Positions 55,581 through 64,000 of a stretch of 64,000 bases of DNA are shown here, one piece after another. The translations under genes and the position numbers were made by a program. The first letter of the stretch is position 1. Each line of letters opens with the position of its first letter. The notes under the pieces were generated by a model. It was not told the DNA's origin and made no database searches. It worked only from the letters and a program-made list of their open reading frames with translations. This DNA is from Adiantum capillus-veneris (lineage: Eukaryota > Streptophyta > Polypodiopsida > Polypodiales > Pteridaceae), in contig CM043971.1 of NCBI GenBank assembly GCA_014529385.2, positions 27,506,769-27,570,768 of the forward strand, read 5' to 3'.

Positions 55581-56502
55581 TTACGAGAAAGAAATAGTGT
55601 TCTCTCATACCATTACTCATAGAGCTTAGCATAGCATAGTAGCATACTAATGGAGTTGAAGAAGATAACTAGCATAGCATTGAAGCATGGTTCTTGGTTG
55701 GATTTGCATTTGATAGCCAAGAGTGTTGGTGTAGGCTCTCAACTTCTCAAGCTTAGAGATTAAGGAGATGGAGTTCTTGGACTTTCAAAAAGTGAGAATG
55801 AGAGCATGTGAGTGTCTATGAGAGAGAAAGCAATCACAGGTTTGGTTTGAAGATCACTCTCCAAGTGGGAGATTGCTAAGTATGGAGCCTGATTTACCCC
55901 TTGTAATTTTCTGTATAAAAAATGCACATTTAAAAGGCCCGCATTATGAGGAGAAGCCATTGTCCATGAAGAAAAATCACTTGTCGGACACCAAAATTTT
56001 CACGTCCAGACTCGAGCCCAATTTATATGCCGGAATATTCCTTTTTGCCAGAATATTATGGTCGGACGGCGGCAGGAAAGTGGTCAAAAAACGACAGATT
56101 GGTTGGCCGGTTGGCTGATGGCTAGCGGTTGGAATTCAATGGCTGAATTCAATGGCCGGTGGCCCAATTCAAAGCGGACTTGTCTTCTCAAGGGTGGCCA
56201 CACATGGACCGATTAGAGGGTACAATTTGGATTTATCTACACAAGGGCGGCTACACATGCTGCCTTTCATGAGAGAGGGCAGCCCTTTTGGCCTATAAAA
56301 GGAGGCCATTTCTACACACATTACACAGTGTGAAGTTGACGGAACAAGGTGGGTGTGAGGTGGTGAGAGTGAAGCAAGGCGGGAGCTCTATAAAGGGTAT
56401 AATCCCTTTGCAACCTACTTCTTGTTTGAAGTACTAAAGACATTAAGTGACTACTTTCCCATGGATGTAGCCCACATTATTGGGTGAACCACGTATATCA
56501 TG

Positions 56503-56563
<61 letters not shown>

Positions 56564-56660
56564 CTACTCTATAATCTCTTGTGTGTGAAAATTATCTCTC
56601 TCCATTAAGTAATCTACTCAATTATCTACTTAGCTACGTCACATTTCCTAACATTCAACA
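55581..56660 (+). repeat. LTR-like region of family F with TATA box
   Basis: Right end …tttcctaacattcaaca at 56660, followed by tggtttccaggtgtgg, a divergent primer-binding site. The left LTR edge is not resolved. Sequence 55880-56290 has no gene. A (CT)n tract lies at 56507-56560. Confidence 0.5.
56292..56302 (+). promoter_or_regulatory. TATA box in LTR F
   Basis: cctataaaagg matches the plant TATA consensus. It lies about 370 bases before the LTR end; a second weaker ctataaaggg is at about 56390. Confidence 0.55.
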
Positions 56661-57960
56661 TGGTTTCCAGGTGTGGTTTCTTTTTTTTCCCAAACAAAGA
56701 GCGTTTTTGGCCTCGTGTGGCCTCGCTCAATGCGTGGGCAACAAAAATTTGCAATTCAGCAAAAAACATAAAATCATCATAACTTTGTGCTCAGAACTCG
56801 GATTCCAATGTTTGAAAAGTTGTTCTTAAGAGTTCAAGAATTTCAGAGATGCTGGTCATAAGAGATTTGTCAAATTCTACAGCAAATGTAGCTTACAATA
56901 AACTGTTAACTATTTTCAATACATTTTCAATTAAAACCATCAAAAGGTAAGAGCTTTAAAAATTTTGAATCCATTTGTGTTAAGCTTCTTGTTATGAATC
57001 TTTGATTTAACTGTGATATATCATATTCAATTTGATTTTCATAAAAGAACTTAGATCAAGAGTTAGTTATGTTGTATTCAATTATATTTCTACATTGATA
57101 TGTGTTGAGTTTTTCGTTGCATGATTCTTGGACTTTCTTTTTATGGATTATATGAAATTCAGTTTGTGTAAAAAAAATTAGAGTAAAAGTTAAGCATATT
57201 AATTTTACATCATCTTCAATTCTTCTTGTTGCATGATTTTTGGATTTTCTTTTCATGAATCATATGCAATTAGATTTATATACAAGAAGTTAGAGTAAAA
57301 GATAAGCATAGTAAATTTACATCGTCATCAATTCGATATATATATATATATTGAAAGAAGTAGATAAATTGATTGATCTTTATATTTACTCTCTATATAT
57401 ATCACATATATATTGATGCATATACATGGAGCTACATCAAAGTCATATCACTTGAGGTATTTTTAATTTTCTTTTTGTTATGATTGCATATAATTTATGA
57501 TAAAGATCAAATCAATATTTTCTTCTAATGAAATTAGTGAGAATTATGTTTTGAATTAGTGAGAATTCAAAGATTCATGTTAAAGAATTATGTTTTGATT
57601 TTTTTTTAAATTCTTTCCATGTGAATATTAAAGTGTTATGTTTCAATGATTTATGTAGTTGCATCTCTAATACTTATACGATTTTGATGATTTATTTTAT
57701 AATCTTCATTCAATATTGATATTTATGCTTTAAGAATTCACATTATTTATCTTCTCTGTGAATATCGATAGTTATGATTTTGATGATTTATTTTCTCTTT
57801 TGATTGAAACAATAAAAGAGTTACAATTTTAATGATTTAATATTATCGATAGTTCATGTCACATTGTTATGATTTATTGATCTATATCAATTCTTTACAT
57901 ATAGATGTTGAACAGTTACAATTTTGATAATTTATCAAAGAGATACATTTTAACAATTTA
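56661..57960. other. Very AT-rich non-coding interior after LTR F
   Basis: No reading frames of note. Repeated themes such as ttgcatgattcttggactttc appear twice (57115-57140, 57230-57255). It looks like the interior of a non-autonomous LTR element. Confidence 0.5.
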
Positions 57961-58630
57961 TTTTTAGCTAAAACCTCTCAACTTATGGTTTTTGCTCATT
58001 ATGAGTTCTTATGATTGTTTTTTATTGAGATTTATCTTTTCATGTGATGATTAGTAGTCATTCATACTTATCGTTTTTTAACAGATGATTATATCTCTAT
58101 AAAGGTGTTTCATGATTTCATGATATATTCTGTAGCAATTAAAAATCATTTATCCTAATCGTTTTTTATTGAGATGATTATTCTCTTAAGGTGTTGTTCA
58201 AGGATACCATAGAATGTTTTTATGACTACAAGTTGTATGTACTGACCATTCATTATTGAGATTATTTATTATTAATATTCCATGTACTTGTTCCATGAGG
58301 TCATGATACATATTTTTCATGATTAGAAGTTGTTCCTACTAGATATAGTTGATCGTGGAGATGATTATTATTCCATGGAGTTGTTCCGTGATGCATTTTC
58401 ATGATGATTAGAAGTCATTTTCATACTGTTTGTTTATTTTATTGAGATGGTTATTATTCCGTGGAGTTATTACACGATGCCATGAGACATTTCCATGATG
58501 ATCACAAGTCGTTCGTATTTATCGTTTGTTATTCAGATGGTTATTATTCCATGGAGTTGTTCTATAGTGCCATGATGCATTTTCATGATGATTAAAAGTC
58601 ACTTGTACTGATCATTTTATAATACAAAGT
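57960..58630. repeat. Degenerate tandem repeat, about 100-bp period
   Basis: Repeated pattern: ttattgagatgattattattccatggagttgttc…catgatgcattttcatgatgattagaagtc, at least five to six diverged units, clearest between 58330 and 58620. Confidence 0.8.
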
Positions 58631-58639
58631 CGACATATA

Positions 58640-59560
58640 ATACACATCTTTGGGCTCCCAAGATCTCAACTAACAACAATCATCATCATGGATTTGCGTA
58701 CCATGGCATCATGGTACTCACCATGGAATTACATACACTTAGAAAAACTTTGAAATAGCAATCATCATCATGGCTTTACATGCCATCGCATCAGAGACGC
58801 TTTCAACAAATCAAATGCAAACTTTAAAATAACTCAAGAAACATATTGAGACGTGAAGGGTAGATATTACCACATCACATTGTCCTTAGAGACGGTTTGT
58901 GATGCTGCTCTAGAGAGGACATGGAAACAAATGTAATGCCGATGTAATCACATGTAGCTTTTGTATTTGTAAGGTTGCTAATGTTTTTTGTAAATGATCG
59001 TATATTTGTCTTTTAAAAGGTTAGAAGTGTTTATATTATCACAAACTATATATTTTTCTAAGAGATTCTTCTTATGAATCAATTCTTCCATGGAGTTATA
59101 TATTTATAATTGATTATTAAGGAACGGGCTAGTTATTCTGGTAGTGGTCGGAGATATCCAATAAACGGTAGAATGATTTTGTTAGTACTATGGTGGTGCC
59201 ATGGTGAGTACCATGATGCCATGGTGCATAAATCCATGATGATGACTACTATTTTAAGGTTTTTATTTGATTTTTTAAAAGCGTCTATGACGCCATGGTA
59301 TGTAAATCAAAGATTATAATTATTATATTAAAATATTTAATTGATTTGTTGAAAACTTCTCTTATGCCATGGTACATAAAGCCATCATGATAATTAATAT
59401 TTTAAATTATTTATTTAATTTACTCAAAGCGTCTTTGAGGCCATGGTATGCAAATCCATGATGATGATTACTATTTTAAATTTTTTATTTGACTTGTTGA
59501 AAATGTCTCTAATGCCATGGTATGTAAAGACATGATCATGATTACTACTATTGGTTACAA
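58640..59560. repeat. Inverted arrangement of the element D minisatellite
   Basis: 58670-58810 carries the D unit in forward orientation (caatcatcatcatgg…gcatcagagacgct). 58835-58955 matches 25940-26060 (cacatcacattgtcctt.ga, gctct.gaga). 59190-59550 carries at least four units in reverse (agcgtct.tgaggccatggta, aatccatgatgatgat). Evidence of a D-related element with an inverted end. Confidence 0.75.
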
Positions 59561-59593
59561 CATTAAAATTACATCAAGTAGCGTCGCGAACTG

Positions 59594-60224
59594 TCTCAAA
59601 GTACATTGTTGTGCATTATCATTCTGTCCGGTATGAAGTACACAAAATCCTTATAATGATTAAAATTGTCCAAGCGACCAGATGATTGCAAACATTCTTA
59701 TCAAAGGGCTTAATGTGTCACGCTTCATCCTCTTGCGCTTGGAGCTTGGAGTTGCTTCGGCCTCACTCATTCTAGATTATCTTCTCTGCTATTATGATCG
59801 CCTTGTACATATGACATTGTAATCATGTAGGTACCATGCACACTCCACACTTGCACATTGTAATCATATGATATAGGTACTATGCACACTCCACACTTGC
59901 ACATTGTGATCTCTGAGTCACTTGTATATTTACACAATTCACATTCACATCATCATTGTTGCTTCATATTTTCACATTTGTATAGGGGCTTGGTTTTTTC
60001 CCTTGAACTCTCCCCAAGGGTTTTTTAATCCAAAGCTAGAGACCTTTGTTTGAGTGGGCGTGTTGGAGCTATATATGGCTCGCTCTACTCAACTTGGTCT
60101 TACCTATATAAATTTGTATCTTGTCCTCAATATGAGTCAGTCTTTGGGAGCGGGAGCATACACGGTGTGTCTCTTGTCTCCTCTCTCTCTAGCTTTCTCT
60201 AGAGATCTCTACTGCATCTCAACA
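59594..60224 (+). mobile_element. Copia family A element A8, 3' end and LTR
   Basis: End of RNase H (HYHSVRYEVH…, LSKGLNVSRFILLRLELGVA, with frameshift), 3' UTR, polypurine-like gagtgggcg and LTR 60061-60224. The upstream part of pol is missing; the left neighbour is the inverted minisatellite. Confidence 0.85.
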
Positions 60225-60285
60225 CTCAATCCTCGGCATGTCAGGGTGCACAAAATCGATGAAGAGGCCATGCCCTAGCTCTCCA

Positions 60286-60287
<2 letters not shown>

Positions 60288-60368
<81 letters not shown>
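60288..60368. repeat. (CT)n microsatellite
   Basis: Perfect CT tract of about 80 bases. Confidence 0.98.
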
Positions 60369-60371
<3 letters not shown>

Positions 60372-60660
60372 AGATTGGTGGCTCTATATCTAACGGAGAG
60401 TTTGTAAATCAATATAGTTATATGCCACACAAAAGGCTTTTTAGTTTTATTTTTTTCTATTTTTTGAGAGACATAGAGAGATGCAAAGCGAGATGTAGTT
60501 CCTAAAGATAGAGTTATGGACATTGATTGTGTTTCGAAAGCAAAACACTACTATGCCTTAATTATCCATGAGAGTAAGAATAATAATAGGTTGAGAAAAG
60601 GTCGATCGTCTACTCAATGAAGAAAGCACTATCTAGTGGATGAGAAGATCTCTTATACAA

Positions 60661-60821
60661 TGTTCAAGAGAGACAAGACACAAGACGAGGGAGAAGAGAC
60701 AGAGATGACACAATCATTTGCAAGCCCCAAAGTGTGTGTAGAGCACACAACGAGTACACATATATAGTGGGGACTCCTAGCTATATATAGAATAAGTGTC
60801 ACATTCTTTATAGCTCCAACA
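60661..60821 (-). repeat. LTR related to family I (161 bp)
   Basis: The minus strand reads TGTTGGAGCTATAAAGAATG… to …CTCTTGAACA and shares cacactttggggcttgca with the family I LTR. The adjacent left sequence gatctcttatacaa is a degenerate primer-binding-site complement. It lies between two diverged copies of a 95-bp sequence (60498-60590 and 60832-60925). The rest of 60400-61150 has no gene. Confidence 0.65.
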
Positions 60822-61153
60822 ATTTGATGTAGGTACTAAATATATATAGAGTTATGTACATTGATTCTGTTTGGAAGCAACACACTACTATGCCTTAGTT
60901 ACCCATGATAGTGAAGAATCAGAATAAGGATATATTTACTTGTATTTTGAACATGCTCTATGAACCAATGTTTAGAGGTAGAGAATCTTGGGGGGTGCAC
61001 TATGTAATCATGTTAATGTATAACATGAGTTCAAAAGGAGGGGTTTTAAAATGCAACAATTTTAGTCAATGTACAAGAAATACATTAAAATGGAGGGTTT
61101 TTATATTCAATTTTGAGAAAAATTTATAAAATACAGGGTTATTTATTCATTTA

Positions 61154-61525
61154 TGTTGGAGCTATATATGGATCACTCCCTCACCTATATATTTGTATCT
61201 TGTTCTTAATATGAACTAGTCTTTGGGAGCGTACATGGTGTGTCTCTTGTCTCGTCTCTCTCTTTCTCTCTACATCTCAACATGATATCAGAGCGGTAAC
61301 GATTGCACGACGATTCAATTCATGGTGACAAAACAGAGTACGTGTATGAGATTCGCATCTAAGATTCAAAATTGCTACAATTTTATTTTTTTTGGATTGA
61401 TTCTTGTTAATTGTATTGTTTTTTGTGAAGAAGAATATGATTAGTGTTTTGTGTGGTGTTTATTGCTAATCAATATAATGTATCGTTGATTACCTTTTCT
61501 TGTTGATCTGTTTTTTGACACCCTG
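61154..61525 (+). mobile_element. Copia family A element A9: 5' LTR and truncated leader
   Basis: LTR 61154-61282 (129 bp, 14 bases shorter than A1), primer-binding site tgatatcagagcgg with one change, then leader until about 61525 (…tgacaccct), where similarity to family A ends. The next 420 bases hold no recognised gene; cctttcaatggtatccgagc at 61641-61660 may be another LTR end with primer-binding site. Confidence 0.85.
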
Positions 61526-61949
61526 TAAGGACATAGGCCCTATGGGCAAGGCCACCCGCACGACCAAACAATGTGTACGCTAGGAGGAAGCTATAAGATA
61601 GCACGGTTGGGTGGAGACTAGCACACGCATTACCACCGCCCTTTCAATGGTATCCGAGCTATTTTTGGGAGGAGGTGAAAAGCGGGTTGCATGTGTGTGC
61701 GACATGCTGCTTCTCTCCCACGCTCCGTAGATAATGACGTCTTCAGTGTGCAACAAAAAGAAGACAGACACATTTTTCTATGTGCAGTGCGCGCAGAGAG
61801 ATAGAAACAACCGACGGCGGCCGCCTCACCTACGCCTTCCACAACGCTCGACCAAGGCAAACTTGACCGGAAACTGTATAGCACCGAGGCTCTGAAGGCT
61901 TTTGTTGGAAATGTTGGTTGCGTGCGTAGGAAGGCCCTCTTAACCCTTG

Positions 61950-62017
61950 CATGAAGGAGGGTTGAACCCACACCATGAGAGTAAGAGGCCAACACTTTAC
62001 CATCAAGCTATTGACCC
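61950..62017 (-). mobile_element. tRNA-derived SINE head
   Basis: The minus strand begins GGGTCAATAGCTTGATGGTA (an A-box like TRGCNNAGYNGG) and carries GGGTTCAACCC about 35 bases on, a B-box (GGTTCNANNCC). Spacing fits an RNA polymerase III promoter. The ends do not pair as an acceptor stem, so it is not a functional tRNA. The body and tail of the SINE are not delimited. Confidence 0.55.
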
Positions 62018-62484
62018 TTTTTGTGTATAACAAGGAAACATAGCATATTTGTGTTGAAAGGAAAACTAGAAGGAAAGGGAAAGCTTCAAACTTCAAGGAA
62101 GTAGCTTCACACTTCCTTTTCAGTTCTTGGAGGCAGGCAAGTTTTCCTCCAAAAATTCGTTTTTCCTCAAGGAGGTAGCTTCAAAGTGAGAAAACGCCTT
62201 CATAAAAACGACGAGTTTTGTGAAGAGGCAACAAAGGTTTTCTTAAAACGAACGACACGTGAAGCGCTCCAATTTCCGCAAGGTGACGTTCGCATACGAC
62301 GCAAATCGTAGAGCATACAAAACACAAAGACTTCAATCTCACAAGGTACAAGTTCACATTTTTTCCTCTCTCTTTGAATTAGTGTGTATTTACAATTGCG
62401 AGGGAGGATATCCCACCTACACATACGTTTGATTTTGAGCACGTAGATCAAAATTAGGGCACCACGGGTGCTGCTGACACTAAT

Positions 62485-62766
62485 ATGCATGATGATGATG
62501 ATCTAGGAGTTCATGGGCTTGTAGATATGGCTTCTTTCAAGACTTTGGAACATTGCCAAAGCATACTTGAAAGCAACATCTCTGCAATCAATGCAAATGT
62601 TACCAATCTTACGAAGTTACTTGTGAAATTTATGAATTCACAGACGACTCAAGGAGCCACAACTGGCACGGTTCAAGGGAACCAAGCTTGCACGACTCAA
62701 GGAGTCCAAGACACTATGAAAATCTCCAAGTGTTTACAACTTTTTTTTACCGTGCTTTGTAGATAG
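62485..62766 (+). CDS. Unassigned ORF, possibly a retroelement gag start
   Basis: 93 codons: an acidic start (MHDDDDLGVHGLVDM), a helical stretch with ILESNISAINANVTNLTKLL (heptad-like), then a Gln/Thr-rich tail with a repeated TTQG motif. It sits downstream of retroelement leader-like sequence, so a gag N terminus is a reasonable guess. No family is recognised; 62770-62949 is non-coding. Confidence 0.3.
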   Translation: MHDDDDLGVHGLVDMASFKTLEHCQSILESNISAINANVTNLTKLLVKFMNSQTTQGATTGTVQGNQACTTQGVQDTMKISKCLQLFFTVLCR

Positions 62767-62949
62767 AAGGTGCAAATTCAATGAGAGAAACAAGAGAGAG
62801 GAGGGCGGGGGACTTTCTTTTGTGTTTAAAGTATTACCACGACTTTATTTGTTGTTATTACCGTTGTAATTACCGCGCTTATTACCTCTATTATTATCGC
62901 TTCCAAAATTTAGCGCCTAAACTTTCAAATTCTGGCTTAACCCCTCGCT

Positions 62950-62970
62950 CCCCCCCCCCCCCCCCCCCCC
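62950..62970. repeat. Poly(C)21 homopolymer
   Basis: 21 consecutive C, the second such tract in the window. Confidence 0.95.
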
Positions 62971-63047
62971 TTTCAAATTTTGGTGTTCGTCCTCTCAATA
63001 AAAATTAATGAATATTGTATATAGTTTTCAAATATAAAAAAGAAGAG

Positions 63048-63052
<5 letters not shown>

Positions 63053-63098
<46 letters not shown>
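63053..63098. repeat. (GA)n microsatellite
   Basis: GA tract of about 46 bases. 63099-63317 has no gene. Confidence 0.96.
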
Positions 63099-63104
<6 letters not shown>

Positions 63105-63317
63105 GAGGGGAGAAGGAGGCGGGGGATATAAGATTACACTTGGTTACAACTAAAATCATCATTCTCAATTGATTAACATAATTGAGCATATTCTCAAATC
63201 TAAAGAGAGGAAGAGGAGGGAGAGAGAGGTGAATGAATTACATGACCAAAAAACTTCATAACTGCAAAATGTTTATGAATCATCTTCCAAAAGATCTATA
63301 CATGAAGCATCATCCAA

Positions 63318-64000
63318 TTATAAGCCCATGGCTCCTAAATCAATAAAGAGAGACACTAAATTGTCGTTTTTGGATACATTATCAGCTTCGTCATCTTTGA
63401 GTTTGACATCCTCTATCTCATCATCTTCATCATCATGAGAATCATCCTCGCTAAGACTTGCTGCCATCGGACTTGATTCATCGACCTCCCTCTCCTATGT
63501 TTCCACCTCATCTAAAGTCGGAGGTGGAAGAGGGTCGAATATAGTCTCCACTTCATTAGTGGAAAAAATGGTTTTCCCCCGAGGTGTTACATGAATTACG
63601 AACCAAAGTTTTGGTTGGTGGATTGCTCGGATATAGATGACCTATAAAATAGAAGCCCAAAGTGAGTAACATTGGTATAATTAATGATACATGCAAATAA
63701 GAATAAAAAGGTACATGTCACTCACCTGCTCCCAATTGCGCGGTAAAACTAAATTGTCATACCTCCCTATGTGATGCACACTAGAGTCCACCATGTAGAG
63801 GCCATTCTCATGTCGTCTAGATATATTTGGAAACCACTTGCACTCGAAGATGAAGCTATGAAAGGTTCTAAAATTAACCTTTAGTATCCTTTCAATAGTT
63901 TTGTAGTACCTGGCTTCATCACCGTCGTGTCAAAGTTTCCCATAATGGCACAATCCATGGTGGTTCTACGCTAATCAATGTGACGACCCTTTGACCACAT
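63318..64000 (-). pseudogene. CACTA-associated DUF4216-like protein, C-terminal part, one intron
   Basis: Exon a (64000-63726) contains ARYYKTIERILKVNFRTFHS, FIFECKWFPNI and SVHHIGRYDNLVLPRNWEQ, the DUF4216 pattern (YYG.I..I…F..VLFKC.WF…V….Y….F.LA.Q..Q). The donor cag|gtgagt and acceptor tttatag| bound an 83-bp intron (63643-63725), and exon b resumes VIYIRAIHQPKLWFVIHVTP (usual VFYV.D.….W..V). A TAG at 63495-63497 precedes an in-frame acidic tail (SEDDSHDDEDDEIED…) ending at TAA 63318-63320. Two stops lie upstream in exon a. DUF4216 usually follows TNP2 in CACTA elements. Its relation to the TNP2 at 42427 is unknown. Confidence 0.75.

Noticed and set aside
61950-62017. Functional tRNA gene
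   Set aside because: Acceptor and anticodon stems do not pair; only the internal promoter boxes remain.

Overview
The window looks like intergenic DNA from a large, repeat-rich land-plant nuclear genome. It is AT-rich with many long (GA)n/(CT)n tracts, and it carries Ty1/copia and Ty3/gypsy LTR retrotransposons, a LINE, CACTA (En/Spm) transposons with TNP2 and DUF4216 proteins, a PIF1-helicase element, a MITE and a SINE head. It also holds a captured fragment of a plant-specific gene (heavy-metal-associated isoprenylated protein). No rRNA, functional tRNA, CRISPR array or bacterial operon is visible. The species cannot be named from the sequence. Almost every coding region is a broken transposon gene; the only candidate host gene is a small two-exon ORF at 53853-54266.

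Layout, left to right. 1-2893: LINE on the minus strand (ORF1, endonuclease, start of RT). 3426-3665 and 12555-13845: the two halves of a segment present uninterrupted at 53788-55580. The 8.9 kb between the halves (3666-12554) therefore has its empty site inside this window. It sits between A and T, ends in CTAG on the minus strand and carries a PIF1-like helicase remnant, so it is best read as a Helitron. It was later hit by a solo LTR (4847-5776) and by copia element A1 (9432-12509). 13846-38587 is dominated by one copia family ('family A', LTRs of about 145 bp) in many broken copies on both strands. A second copia (E, 22299-25510), a non-coding LTR element (D, 25512-28306), a second solo LTR (18744-19669) and a CACTA fragment with HIPP gene pieces (19927-21517) are nested or fused among them. 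39270-44736: a second CACTA with a decayed TNP2 gene and an array of seven tandem palindromes. 44737-53150: an 8.4 kb gypsy element on the minus strand, with LTRs nearly identical in the part I compared but a decayed interior, itself interrupted by a 286-bp MITE. 53633-55580: a D LTR and the uninterrupted copy of the segmental duplication with the small gene. 55581-62480: an LTR with a clear TATA box, AT-rich sequence with minisatellites, more family A ends and a SINE head. 63318-64000: a DUF4216-like CACTA-associated gene with one intron.

The window is a record of layered insertions rather than a set of cooperating genes. Order of events can be read from target-site duplications, nested reading frames and the internal empty site. 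The strongest leads are the Helitron with its empty site, the palindromic tandem array, the HIPP fragments in the CACTA, the two solo LTRs of one family with perfect 5-bp target duplications, the MITE, and the small spliced gene with TATA box.
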